Origin: JAOUGY01 sp963792365
Lineage (GTDB): Bacteria > Actinomycetota > Acidimicrobiia > Spongiisociales > ZC4RG35
Assembly: GCA_963792365.1 (NCBI GenBank)
Contig: CAWBVW010000005.1
Coordinates: 186,001 to 250,000 of the forward strand
Reading direction: 5' to 3'
Length of the DNA stretch: 64,000 nucleotides
A program made the translations under genes and the position numbers. How positions within the stretch are numbered: position 1 is the first letter of the stretch; each line of letters opens with the position of its first letter. This document shows, piece after piece, positions 1 through 7,975 of this stretch. Below the pieces are notes generated by a model. It worked only from the letters and a program-made list of their open reading frames with translations, had not been told where the DNA came from and ran no database searches.

Positions 1-1773
1 GGAGATCTGCTTTCGGATCGACTGGGGATCGATTCCGTGCTCTTCGTTGTATTCCCGCTGAAGTCGTCGACGGCGGTTGGTCTCATTGATCGCTCGTTGC
101 ATCGAGTCGGTGACCTTGTCGGCGTACATGATCACCTGCCCGTCGACGTTGCGAGCTGCGCGTCCGATGATCTGAATGAGGGACGTCTCCGAGCGGAGGA
201 AGCCCTCCTTGTCGGCGTCGAGGATGGCGACGAGCGACACTTCCGGAAGGTCGAGCCCTTCGCGAAGGAGGTTGATACCGACGAGAACGTCGAACTCCCC
301 CAGCCGGAGATCTCGGAGGAGGGCCACGCGTTCCAGCGTGTCGATCTCGGAATGAAGGTATCGCGCCCGCACCCCCATTTCGAGCAGATAGTCCGTGAGG
401 TCTTCGGCCATCTTCTTGGTGAGGGTGGTGACGAGCACTCGTTGCTCCTGAACGGCTCGCTCCCGGATCTCCCCGAGGAGATCGTCGATCTGTCGCTTCG
501 TCGCGCGGACCATCACCTCTGGGTCCACCAGACCCGTGGGACGCACGATCTGTTCGACGACCTTGGTCGAATGCTCGCGTTCGAATGGCCCGGGGGTCGC
601 AGACAGGAAGACGACCTGATTGGCCTTGTCCAGCCACTCGTCGAACCGGAGCGGGCGATTGTCCATCGCAGATGGCAGACGGAATCCGTGGTCGACGAGC
701 ACGTCCTTGCGGCTTCGGTCGCCCTCGAACTGCCCCCCGATCTGAGGAATGGTGACGTGTGACTCGTCGATCACCGTCATGTAGTCGTCGGGAAAGTAGT
801 CCAGCAGCGTGTACGGCGACTCCCCCGGGTTCCGGCCGTCGAGATGGCGGGAGTAGTTCTCGATGCCGGAGCAGAACCCGACTTCCCGCAGCATCTCGAG
901 GTCGTACGCAGTTCGCATACGAAGGCGCTGGGCCTCGAGGAGCTTGTCCTTTCGCTCGAGCTCGGACAGACGATGCTCGAGCTCCTTCTCGATTCCTTCG
1001 ATGGCTCGTTCCATCCGGGCTCGCTCGGTCACGTAGTGACTGGCAGGGAAGATGAACAGCTCTTTCATCTCTTCGATCACCTCGCCGGTGATCGGGTCCA
1101 TCCGGAGAATTCGATCGATTTCGTCGCCGAAGAACTCGACTCTGGCGACGGTCTCTTCGTATGAGGGAAACACCTCGAGGGTGTCTCCCTTGACCCGGAA
1201 CTTGCCTCGTACGAGATTCATCTCGTTGCGCTCGTACTGGATGTCCACGAGACGGCGGAGCGCAGCCTGCATCGGGTACTCGACGCCCTGGACCAGGCGG
1301 AGCAATTGACCTTCGTACTGCTCGGGTGAGCCGAGGCCGTAGATGCAGGAGACGGATGCAACGATGATGACGTCCTTCCGAACCAACAGGGCCGAGGTGG
1401 CGGCATGCCGGAGCCGATCGATCTCGTCGTTGACGGTGGCATCCTTCTCGATGTACGTGTCGGTCTGGGGGATGTACGCCTCTGGCTGGTAGTAGTCGTA
1501 GTACGACACGAAGTACTCGACCCGGTTCTCGGGGAAGAACTGCCGGAACTCGTTGGCCAGCTGGGCCGCCAGCGCCTTGTTGGGAGCGATCACAATCGTG
1601 GGTCGCTGCACCTGTTCGATCGTCCACGCGATCGTGGCCGACTTGCCGGATCCCGTGATGCCGAGGAGCGTCTGGAAGCGCTCGCCGGCGTTGATTCCCT
1701 GGGCCAGTTCGGCGATGGCCTTCGGCTGGTCTCCCGACGGCTGGAACTCTGAGCGGACCCGGAACGGAGGCAT
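1..1773 (-). CDS. uvrB: Excinuclease ABC subunit B, 3' end outside window
   Basis: UvrB is the DNA-damage verification helicase of nucleotide excision repair; it is loaded by UvrA and recruits UvrC. The frame is open for 591 codons from ATG 1773 to the window edge; the family is about 660-700 residues, so the C-terminal UVR domain is missing only because of the window. Walker A GITGSGKS lies at residues 38-45. The aromatic beta-hairpin that locks damaged DNA (YDYYQPEAYIP) is near residues 91-105. The last helicase motif (QIIGRAARN) and the following EYNEEHGID stretch are at the visible end. coaE is 46 bases upstream on the same strand. The start is supported by a -10 box seven bases before it, implying a leaderless or nearly leaderless mRNA. 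Confidence 0.97.
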   Translation of the reverse strand, partial: MPPFRVRSEFQPSGDQPKAIAELAQGINAGERFQTLLGITGSGKSATIAWTIEQVQRPTIVIAPNKALAAQLANEFRQFFPENRVEYFVSYYDYYQPEAYIPQTDTYIEKDATVNDEIDRLRHAATSALLVRKDVIIVASVSCIYGLGSPEQYEGQLLRLVQGVEYPMQAALRRLVDIQYERNEMNLVRGKFRVKGDTLEVFPSYEETVARVEFFGDEIDRILRMDPITGEVIEEMKELFIFPASHYVTERARMERAIEGIEKELEHRLSELERKDKLLEAQRLRMRTAYDLEMLREVGFCSGIENYSRHLDGRNPGESPYTLLDYFPDDYMTVIDESHVTIPQIGGQFEGDRSRKDVLVDHGFRLPSAMDNRPLRFDEWLDKANQVVFLSATPGPFEREHSTKVVEQIVRPTGLVDPEVMVRATKRQIDDLLGEIRERAVQEQRVLVTTLTKKMAEDLTDYLLEMGVRARYLHSEIDTLERVALLRDLRLGEFDVLVGINLLREGLDLPEVSLVAILDADKEGFLRSETSLIQIIGRAARNVDGQVIMYADKVTDSMQRAINETNRRRRLQREYNEEHGIDPQSIRKQIS

Positions 1774-1780
1774 GCCCGAG

Positions 1781-1808
1781 AGTGTACCGTCCAGGTGTGA
1801 CAGTCGAA
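1781..1808 (-). promoter_or_regulatory. Putative uvrB promoter
   Basis: On the minus strand a -10 box TACACT (1786-1781) is seven bases before the uvrB ATG, and a -35-like TTCGAC (1808-1803) is 16 bases further upstream. This places the transcription start at or next to the start codon. Called by eye from consensus. Confidence 0.4.
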
Positions 1809-1819
1809 CCGATGTTCGA

Positions 1820-2410
1820 TCAGTGCTGAAGCACGCGCAGCTCGCTCCACAATTCGTCGACCTGGCGCTCGAGATCGTCTAGATCCCCATCGTTGTTCAC
1901 GACCAGATCGCCGTCGTGAACCCAATCCTCGGCAGCAGGCTGGGCCGCCATCCGCTGTTCGATCTCTTCGACGTCGAGACCTCTGTCGAGGAGCCGCTGC
2001 CGCCTGATGTCGCTGCCGGCGAGAACGACGATCCGCCCCCACCTCGGGTCGACCGGAAGATGCGGGACCGACACCTCCACCACCGCCGGTCCCGGATTGG
2101 CGGCGTCCATCAGCTCGCGGAGACGCGCCACGATGTGGGGATGGGTGATCGCCTCGAGCTCGGCGAGCTCGCCGGCATCGCCGAACACGATCTCGCCGAG
2201 ACGCCTGCGGTCGATGTGTCCGCCTACGACCGCTTCCGGCCAGCGTTGTGCGACCGCCGCAAACGCAGGCCCGGACGAGTCGATCACGGCATGACCGATT
2301 CGGTCGGCGTCGATGACCCGTGCTCCACGGGCGGCCAGCATCGACCCGACGGTCGATTTGCCTGTGCCGATGGCGCCGGTGAGTACCCAGGTGGTCGTAG
2401 GATCGTGCAC
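1820..2410 (-). CDS. coaE: Dephospho-CoA kinase
   Basis: CoaE phosphorylates the 3'-hydroxyl of dephospho-CoA, the last step of coenzyme A synthesis in the cytosol. The 196-residue product has the usual family length. The P-loop GAIGTGKST is at residues 12-20, followed by the IDADRIGH motif near residue 36 and a lid region rich in Arg. The GTG start at 2410 is chosen because the P-loop then falls at the usual distance from the N-terminus; no in-frame ATG lies nearby upstream. A much longer open frame continues upstream antisense to the kinase gene but has no homology signal. coaE next to uvrB is the usual actinobacterial order; rpsA, normally adjacent, is about 13.7 kb away here. Confidence 0.93.
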   Translation of the reverse strand: MHDPTTTWVLTGAIGTGKSTVGSMLAARGARVIDADRIGHAVIDSSGPAFAAVAQRWPEAVVGGHIDRRRLGEIVFGDAGELAELEAITHPHIVARLRELMDAANPGPAVVEVSVPHLPVDPRWGRIVVLAGSDIRRQRLLDRGLDVEEIEQRMAAQPAAEDWVHDGDLVVNNDGDLDDLERQVDELWSELRVLQH

Positions 2411-2417
2411 CCACCCC

Positions 2418-2427
2418 AAGGTAGCCT
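2418..2427. promoter_or_regulatory. Overlapping divergent -10 boxes, coaE / sensor kinase
   Basis: The ten bases AAGGTAGCCT read as -10 TAGCCT on the plus strand (2422-2427), seven bases before the kinase ATG at 2435, and as TACCTT on the minus strand (2423-2418), seven bases before the coaE GTG at 2410. The two boxes share the central TA, so polymerase could probably occupy only one direction at a time. No good -35 was seen for either. Confidence 0.45.
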
Positions 2428-2434
2428 CTCTCAG

Positions 2435-3931
2435 ATGATTCCGGGTGAAGTTCCGTGGGAACGCCGTGTCACGGTCGTCATCGTAGTGGCGACCTGGGTC
2501 GCGCTCGCCGTTGGCATCTTCACGTCCGTTGCCTCGGGCGAGTACGACATCAATGCCGCCTTGAGCGGGTCGGGCGCCGGTGCGGTATGGGTGTTGGCGT
2601 TGACCGTCGCGCCGCCGGCCTTCATCAGGCGCCCCCTTGCCTTGGAGGGTCTCACCCTGTTTGGCGTTGCCACATCCGTGATCGCCATGGCACTGACCGG
2701 CTCGATCGACAGCCCCTTTCTCCTCTTGTCGCTCACACCGACGATGTTCGCTGCCATCAACGGCGGCTTCCGGGTTGGGATCGGTACGGCCGGACTGTCG
2801 TCCCTTCTGCTCGGGGTGGTCACCTACGCACAGCAGGGAGACCTCCTGTCGGCAGCCCCCACGATGGCGCTGTACCTTGCGGTTGGCATCACAATCGCCC
2901 AGGTCCGTCGCCTCTTGATCGACGCCGTTCAGCAGTCGCAGGCTCTGCAGCAATCCTCTCTGGAAAGCGAACAGCGCCTTCAGAGCCTGGAGGGCGCTCA
3001 CACGTTGCTCGCCCGGCTCGCCGACGTGACAGGTTCCGCCGACACCAGCCCCATGACGATCGCTCGTTCGGCCTTGGAGATGGTTTGTGACCGCTATCCC
3101 GACAGTTCTGCGGTAGCCGCCATCGCAGGCGAGGAGGGACCGATCATGGTGGCCCGTCACGGTGTCGCTCCCGAGCCCTCGATCGAGAACATGATTCCTC
3201 TTCGGGTCGGGAACGATGAGGTAGGTCACGTGAAGCTGAGGACGGCGGTAGTGCTCACGGGCGGCGAGATCGAGGGTCTCGAGACCTCCCTCCGACCGCT
3301 GGCGCTGGCGTTCTCGAACACCCGACTGCTCCAGAACATCACCGGTAGTGCGATCGAGGCCGAGCGAGTGCGGCTGGCACGCGAGCTTCACGATGAGATC
3401 GGACCGGGTCTGGCATCGCTCGGTCTCGCACTCGACCTTGCCCTGGTCCAAGGCGCATCGCAGAGTGACCTCACCGGACACATCGAGCAACTGCGGGGGC
3501 GCGTGACGGACCTCGTCGATGAGGTCAGGGCCACGGTCACGGATCTCCGCTCGGGGAAGGCCACCACCCTGAGGGCGGTGGCAGATCGGATCGTCGCCGA
3601 CACCAAGACCGACATCGAGGTGCGGTACGAAGTCGACGAGCGTCGCCCAGTGCGGCCATCGCTCAGTGATGCCGTCCTCGGAATCGCCGGCGAGGCGATC
3701 CGCAATGCCATACTGCACTCTGGAGGTACGATGGTCCGCCTGTCCGGGTGGATCGATTTCGACAGGGGGAAGGTCGTGATCGAGGACGATGGCAACGGTT
3801 TCGATCCTTCCGATCTCCCGACCGGGCATTTCGGCGTCATCGGGATGAAGGAACGTGCACGGGACGCCGGGGTGTCGCTGGACGTGTCGAGTGAACCGGG
3901 CTCGACCCGAGTGTTGCTGGAGTGGAGCTGA
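2435..3931 (+). CDS. Membrane sensor histidine kinase, NarL/DesK type
   Basis: This 498-residue kinase has about five or six membrane-spanning segments in residues 12-150. A coiled coil (QQSQALQQSSLESEQRL region) and a GAF-like linker follow, then a HisKA_3 dimerisation domain with the phospho-acceptor motif ARELHDEIG (His about residue 319). It ends in a HATPase_c domain with an EAIRNA N-box and the DDGNGF G-box. HisKA_3 kinases normally pair with LuxR-type regulators, and one follows immediately: the kinase stop at 3931 abuts the next gene's ATG at 3933. The signal is unknown because the sensor part is membrane-embedded. Position beside the Flp pilin genes suggests, by inference only, control of pilus or surface behaviour. 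The ATG at 2435 is preceded by a -10 box rather than a Shine-Dalgarno sequence. Confidence 0.92.
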   Translation: MIPGEVPWERRVTVVIVVATWVALAVGIFTSVASGEYDINAALSGSGAGAVWVLALTVAPPAFIRRPLALEGLTLFGVATSVIAMALTGSIDSPFLLLSLTPTMFAAINGGFRVGIGTAGLSSLLLGVVTYAQQGDLLSAAPTMALYLAVGITIAQVRRLLIDAVQQSQALQQSSLESEQRLQSLEGAHTLLARLADVTGSADTSPMTIARSALEMVCDRYPDSSAVAAIAGEEGPIMVARHGVAPEPSIENMIPLRVGNDEVGHVKLRTAVVLTGGEIEGLETSLRPLALAFSNTRLLQNITGSAIEAERVRLARELHDEIGPGLASLGLALDLALVQGASQSDLTGHIEQLRGRVTDLVDEVRATVTDLRSGKATTLRAVADRIVADTKTDIEVRYEVDERRPVRPSLSDAVLGIAGEAIRNAILHSGGTMVRLSGWIDFDRGKVVIEDDGNGFDPSDLPTGHFGVIGMKERARDAGVSLDVSSEPGSTRVLLEWS

Positions 3932-3932
3932 C

Positions 3933-4568
3933 ATGATCAGGGTGGCGATCGGAGACGATCATCAGATGTTTGCCGAGGGCATGCGCGATGCCCTCCATGC
4001 CGTGCCCGATCTTCGGGTCGTCGGCATCGCAGGCGACGCAACCGGTCTCGCAGCCATCACGCGCTCCGAACCGGTGGATGTTGCACTCATCGACCTGGAG
4101 ATGCCAGGCGGTGGCGGTCTCGTCGCCCTCGAGACCATGGATCCCGATACCGTCGGCATCATCGTGACCATGCACGTGTCGCCGGAGACGATCGCCGCCG
4201 CCAACGGAGCGGGAGCCGCGGGGGTGTTCTCGAAGGGTGCGCCCCTGAAGGAGCTGGCGGCAGGCATCCGGGCCGTGGCTTCAGGCGAAACCCTCCCCGA
4301 CGACGGTGAGTTGCGGGCGGCGTTGCTTGCACAACATGCCAATCCTGTGGTCGATCCCGGGGCTGCCAGCCTCACGGAGCGTGAGGTCGAGCTGCTGAGC
4401 CTGCTTGCCAGCGGCGTCTCCTCGACAGAGGATCTCGCCGACCGCTTGTACATCTCACAGAAGACGGTCAAGAATCATCTGGCCTCGATCTACACGAAGC
4501 TGTCTGTGAGTGACCGGACTCAGGCCGCAATCGAGGCGATCCGGCTGGGCTTCGCACGTCCGAAATAG
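3933..4568 (+). CDS. LuxR/NarL-family response regulator
   Basis: The 211-residue protein has a receiver domain with the acidic pair D8/D9, the phospho-acceptor D54 in ALIDLEMP, and a conserved Lys in GVFSKGAP. A C-terminal GerE/LuxR helix-turn-helix follows (LTEREVELL through ISQKTVKNHL, about residues 144-205). It is the cytoplasmic partner of the kinase directly upstream (one base between stop and start), so the two should be cotranscribed. Targets are not shown by the sequence; the Flp pilin genes begin 107 bases downstream in the same direction and are the nearest candidates. Confidence 0.94.
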   Translation: MIRVAIGDDHQMFAEGMRDALHAVPDLRVVGIAGDATGLAAITRSEPVDVALIDLEMPGGGGLVALETMDPDTVGIIVTMHVSPETIAAANGAGAAGVFSKGAPLKELAAGIRAVASGETLPDDGELRAALLAQHANPVVDPGAASLTEREVELLSLLASGVSSTEDLADRLYISQKTVKNHLASIYTKLSVSDRTQAAIEAIRLGFARPK

Positions 4569-4675
4569 CCCGAAAACTAGGCGCCGTTTCAAATAGGGCG
4601 AGCGACCCATGGCAGCGAAGGGTCTGATGGGTACGTTGTGCTAGTGCAAGCCGCAATTCGTATAGGAGGTCCACA

Positions 4676-4861
4676 ATGCTTGCTTTCTGGAACAAGGTCA
4701 ATGCATGGCTCGCAGACGAGGAGAAGGGCGCCTCGATGGTGGAGTACGCACTCCTCGTCGCCCTGATCGCCGTGATCGCCATTGTCGCCGTCACCACTCT
4801 GGGTGAAGAGGTCAGCGACACCTTCACCGCCATCTCCGACGGTGTCGGCGGCGCCAACTGA
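4676..4861 (+). CDS. flp: Flp-type (type IVb) pilin 1
   Basis: This 61-residue prepilin is the major subunit type of Tad/Flp pili. A short cytoplasmic leader ends in EEKG; cleavage is expected after Gly18, before ASMVEYAL, which puts the invariant Glu-Tyr pair (E23-Y24) at +5/+6. A single hydrophobic helix follows (about residues 25-42). A strong Shine-Dalgarno (AGGAGG) lies just before the ATG. A second pilin gene follows after 26 bases and a terminator closes the pair. The assembly machinery is at 9.5-16 kb on the other strand, separated by insertion sequences. Confidence 0.93.
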   Translation: MLAFWNKVNAWLADEEKGASMVEYALLVALIAVIAIVAVTTLGEEVSDTFTAISDGVGGAN

Positions 4862-4887
4862 TCGATAGGATCGACAGGAGGTTGACC

Positions 4888-5055
4888 GTGTTGATGCGAT
4901 GGCTGAGCGAAGAGCGGGCCGCCTCTATGGTGGAATACGCACTGCTCGTTGCGCTCATCGCAGTGGTCTCCCTCGTTGCGCTACAGGTGTTCGGAGACGA
5001 GCTCTTTACGAGCTACAGCTCATCGACCTCACAGGTCGCTCGGGCCGTCAACTGA
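4888..5055 (+). CDS. Flp-type pilin 2 (short, GTG start)
   Basis: A 55-residue reading frame repeats the pilin pattern: short leader, SMVEYALLVALIAVV hydrophobic core, and a polar C-terminus. AGGAGG at 4876-4881 is six bases before GTG 4888, which is why that start is chosen over ATG 4894. The residue before the expected processing site is Ala11 instead of the usual Gly (RA/ASMVEY), so processing by the prepilin peptidase may be weak or absent. It may be a minor pilin or a duplicated copy drifting away from the first. Cotranscription with pilin 1 is likely. Confidence 0.85.
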   Translation: MLMRWLSEERAASMVEYALLVALIAVVSLVALQVFGDELFTSYSSSTSQVARAVN

Positions 5056-5079
5056 ACAGATCAGCGCAGAATCATGAGA

Positions 5080-5108
5080 AGGACTCGGTCTTCGGACCGG
5101 GTCCTTTT
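5080..5108 (+). terminator. Rho-independent terminator after the flp genes
   Basis: An 11-base stem (5080-5090 with 5095-5105, one G-T wobble) closes on a TTCG tetraloop and runs directly into TTTT. It lies 25 bases after the second pilin stop and ends the flp transcript. Confidence 0.88.
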
Positions 5109-5546
5109 CATTGTCACGGCACCTCGGACGCTTCGGATTTCAGCAACGTACGTCTGCGATCGCGGCTCTTCCGACCCGCCCACAGGGTGGGCACCGAATG
5201 GTGGCGAGAGACCCACGGGCGCCCACCGTGCGAAACACCCCCCGTTCGTCAAGGACTCCCCGGCCCCCGGCTACCCAAACTTCGGAAGCCCGTTGTGCTG
5301 CGTTCCGACGTATGATCCTTGGGAGTTGTGTGTCGGCGACCGGGCCGCCGCCGAGACCGAATGTCGAACCGATCAGCGGCGGCGGCGAGCTCTATTTGCC
5401 TGCCCCGACGCACGGATAACCGGGACTTCGCGTTGAATGGGGGTGTGACGGGTGAGGGTTCTCGACAAATATCGGGACTCGACGGATGTGGACATGCTCC
5501 AAGCGTTCGAGATCCGGGAGTCCCTGGAGTTGTCTGATGCTTTGCC
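5109..5546. other. 438-base stretch without a supported gene
   Basis: No frame here has a plausible start, homology or composition. GGCTCTTCCG at 5164-5173 resembles the terminal-repeat starts I associate with ISL3-family elements and could be the outer end of the decayed element that follows. No matching opposite end was found before 8.1 kb, so this is a weak suggestion. Confidence 0.3.
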
Positions 5547-6180
5547 ATGTGCGAGCTGCTGGTCGGCTTGCCGGACGTCAACGTCCTCGAGTTCACCGAG
5601 ACCGATGCCCACCGTCGCGTAGTGGTCGAAGCCAGAGAAGATCGACCGCCGTGCCCGGTCTGCCGCTCGGTGGTGACGATTAAGCATCGGGACACGGTCG
5701 AGCTAACCGACCTGCCGTGCTTCGGCCGGCCGGCGATCTTGGCGTGGCGGGAATCGGTTGGGAGTGTCCGGTCGGGTGTGGTCCGTTCATCGAAGGCACT
5801 GCGATCGCGCGCCTCGGCTCAAGTTGACGGATCGGGCAGGAGCAGTAAGCGACGGTGCAGGTGAGTCGTCATGGCCGGTCGGTGAGTCAGGTCGCCAAGG
5901 ACCTGGCCTGGGGCTGGCACCCGCTGATGGACGCCGCCGCCTATGGCCAACCACTCGTCGAAGACCCAGCCAGGTTCAGAGATGTCACCGCCCCCGGGGT
6001 CGGATGAGACGTTGCGGTGCCGTCTCGGGAAGTCGCGCCCGCGACAATGAATCACCCAGATCGTCGACGTAGAAAGCAGCCAGCTCAGCGACGTGGTCGC
6101 GGAGCTGGCTGATCGAACTACCACATCGACGATCACGGGCTCGCCTGAGCGCTACCCGCACACCCTACTGAAACGCGGAG
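5547..6180 (+). pseudogene. Decayed ISL3-family transposase fragment
   Basis: Pieces of one ISL3 transposase are readable in order but in different frames. The zinc-finger part is CPVCRSVV with TVELTDLPCFGRP (5547-5755). It is followed by WECPVGCGPF (about 5755-5815), APRLKLTDRAG (about 5816-5845) and VSRHGRSVSQVAKDL to LVEDPARFRDVTA (about 5853-6000). DETLRCRLGK and ITQIVDV, with a stop between, come next (about 6003-6180). At least three frameshifts and one nonsense codon are needed, and the C-terminal half of the normally roughly 400-residue protein is gone. The remnant ends close to the right end of the IS110 element, which may have truncated it. Confidence 0.75.
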
Positions 6181-6237
6181 CGATTCCCTAACGACTGTCA
6201 AGTGCTGCGCTGGTCACGGTGGGTGGGCGCGTGGTAG

Positions 6238-6259
6238 CACGCCGGCGGGTGCCGGCGTG
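6238..6259. repeat. 9-bp hairpin just downstream of the IS110 transposase
   Basis: CACGCCGGC (6238-6246) and GCCGGCGTG (6251-6259) are perfect complements around the loop GGGT. It starts 19 bases beyond the transposase stop. It has no T-run, so it may be a right-end structure or a protective 3' hairpin rather than a classical terminator. Confidence 0.6.
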
Positions 6260-6278
6260 TTGGCGTGGGTGAGGCCGG

Positions 6279-7622
6279 TCAGCTGGCGAGGCGTCCGCGG
6301 CGTGTTGCTGTCGAGTGGCTACGGGTGCGGGCTCGGGTCCGTTCGGGGACGGCGAGGCTGGTGACGAGTTGACGGGCCTGGCGGCGGGTGATCGGCTCAC
6401 CGGCGAGGTCACGCTTCTCGTAGGGGGTGCCGCTGGTGATGATGGCCCAGGTGCGGCCGATCAGTTTGCGGGCGACAGCACAGGTGGCTTTGGTATGGCA
6501 GTGTCCTCGTTCGACCATCAACCGCCGATAGAACTCGGCGAGTTGGGGGTCGACGGTTCGGGCGGCGTTGGCGGCCTGGTAGAACGCCAGCCGGAGCTCC
6601 TCGGGGCCTTCTTTGGTGATCGACCGTGACGGCTGGGCGACGGTGCCCGACGACCAGTTCGACGGGTTCATCCCCACGTAGCTCTGGGCGGCTTTGGCGT
6701 CGTCGAAGTGCTGGCCATCACCGAAGAAGGCACGCACGATGGGGGCGGTGATCACACCCATGCCGGGCACCGACATCAGCACCGGGTCGTCGCCCCAGTG
6801 TTGCTCCCATCGTCGGGTCATCTCGGCGGTGGCCCGGCCTATCCGCTGTCGGGCGGTGTCGTACTCGTCGACAAGCTCGACGAGTTCCCACTCGAGGGTG
6901 TCGAGGTCGAGGCGGCCGTCCCAAGACTCGACCCAGGCTCGAGCACCGTCACGGACCCGTTCGGCGCGCCGGTGGACGTCTGTGACTCCTCGGGTGTTGG
7001 CAGCGATCATCTCTGCGATGGTTGCGGTACGAGCCCGTGACAGACCAGCCAGGTTCGGCCATCGGCGCAGCACTCCCAGTGACGCCGCCCGTGACGACGC
7101 CAACGGCCGCCACACGTCAGGGAACGCCCACGACGCCAACGACACGATCCGTCGATGGGTCCGATTCTGTGCCACCACCTGTCGGTGCCGGAGCTGCACC
7201 ACCCGCCGCAACGCCAACTCGTCTGATGTCGGCGGTCGGGTCGGGTCCAGCGCAAAGAACTCACCCGCCCGGGACAACATGTCTGCATCGATCACATCCG
7301 ACTTGTGTTTGCCGACCAACGCCCCCCGCAGTCGGGCCGAGTGACGAGTGACGATCAACGACATCTCACACCCGGCACGCTCCGCTGCGGTCTGGATGCT
7401 CAGCCACGTCATCGACGTCGGCTCGCACACCACCACCGACCCCGGAAACGCCGACAACCGCTCAGTCAACTGGCCCAACCCAGCGATCGTCGACCCAACC
7501 TTGAACCGCTCCACGATCACTCCCGGCCGACCCGGTTCGGGCCGACGCAACGTCACCTGATGATCCGCCACGATGGCCGCGTCGATCCCCACCGCCATCG
7601 GGCTACTACCTTCAAAGGTCAT
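6279..7622 (-). CDS. IS110-family DEDD transposase/recombinase
   Basis: The 447-residue protein has the two domains of the family. An N-terminal RuvC-like DEDD domain starts with VGIDAAIVADH and continues with VVCEPTS and HKSDVIDADMLSR. A C-terminal Transposase_20 domain contains SVPGMGVITAPIV, the NPSNWSSG serine region and AYQAANAAR-type helices. In this family the DEDD site and a serine carry out recombination guided by an element-encoded bridge RNA. ATG 7622 is chosen because GGAG at 7635-7632 precedes it by nine bases. That ribosome site and the bases up to the ATG form one arm of a 13-base inverted repeat, so translation may be structure-controlled. The gene has no frameshifts. Confidence 0.93.
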   Translation of the reverse strand: MTFEGSSPMAVGIDAAIVADHQVTLRRPEPGRPGVIVERFKVGSTIAGLGQLTERLSAFPGSVVVCEPTSMTWLSIQTAAERAGCEMSLIVTRHSARLRGALVGKHKSDVIDADMLSRAGEFFALDPTRPPTSDELALRRVVQLRHRQVVAQNRTHRRIVSLASWAFPDVWRPLASSRAASLGVLRRWPNLAGLSRARTATIAEMIAANTRGVTDVHRRAERVRDGARAWVESWDGRLDLDTLEWELVELVDEYDTARQRIGRATAEMTRRWEQHWGDDPVLMSVPGMGVITAPIVRAFFGDGQHFDDAKAAQSYVGMNPSNWSSGTVAQPSRSITKEGPEELRLAFYQAANAARTVDPQLAEFYRRLMVERGHCHTKATCAVARKLIGRTWAIITSGTPYEKRDLAGEPITRRQARQLVTSLAVPERTRARTRSHSTATRRGRLAS

Positions 7623-7635
7623 CTGAGGGTTCTCC
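7623..7635 (-). promoter_or_regulatory. Shine-Dalgarno of the transposase masked in a stem
   Basis: GGAGAACCCTCAG, which ends directly at the transposase ATG, contains the GGAG ribosome site. It pairs with CTGAAGGTTCTCC at 7727-7715 (12 Watson-Crick pairs and one G-U). Folding would hide the ribosome site and so couple translation to the state of the upstream RNA. Confidence 0.6.
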
Positions 7636-7975
7636 TCTCAGCCGTGGACAGCCCGACCACCATCCCGACGGCCAAGACGGACCCGGTGACCACGCTGTCC
7701 TCTCTCAGTTGACGGGAGAACCTTCAGCCCCACAGGGCATTGGACGTCCCCGACACCACCCCTTCGAAGCAGCTGGCACCACGCGGCTACCCACGCGTGT
7801 CCGTGATCCGGTCCCAAACCCCTGCGGGGCCTCGACCGATTCTCTCAACCGGGTCCGCTCGGGAACCAGGCCCCGGCAACCATCGCTTTCACGAGCCCGA
7901 AACTCGCCCGAAAACCGTTACCGCCGGGACCCCTCCCGAGGCCACCCTACGTGGCCACCAACCCATCACGGGAGG
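7623..7975 (-). ncRNA. Candidate bridge RNA / structured left end of the IS110 element
   Basis: Three nested stem-loops fill the noncoding sequence upstream of the transposase. First, CCTCCCG/CGGGAGG (7932-7938 with 7969-7975) encloses GGCCAC-CCTAC-GTGGCC (7940-7956), leaving an asymmetric internal loop. Second, CGGTC/GACCG (7809-7813 with 7834-7838) encloses CCCC-TGC-GGGG (7819-7829). Third, a 13-base arm pair (7623-7635 with 7715-7727, one G-U) encloses GGACAGC/GCTGTCC (7646-7652 with 7694-7700). IS110-group elements are known to encode their bridge RNA in exactly this place, with stem-loops carrying internal target- and donor-binding loops. Which loops would serve as guides was not determined; the exact RNA ends are unknown. 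Confidence 0.5.

Noticed and set aside
1820..3934. 704-codon minus-strand frame over the sensor kinase and coaE
   Set aside because: Only its last 196 codons (CoaE) show family motifs; the rest is antisense to a clear kinase gene in GC-rich DNA.
5453..7634. 11-base repeat TGAGGGTTCTC at 5453-5463 and 7624-7634 as IS flanks
   Set aside because: One shared 11-mer is expected by chance over this distance, and the second copy lies inside the transposase leader stem.
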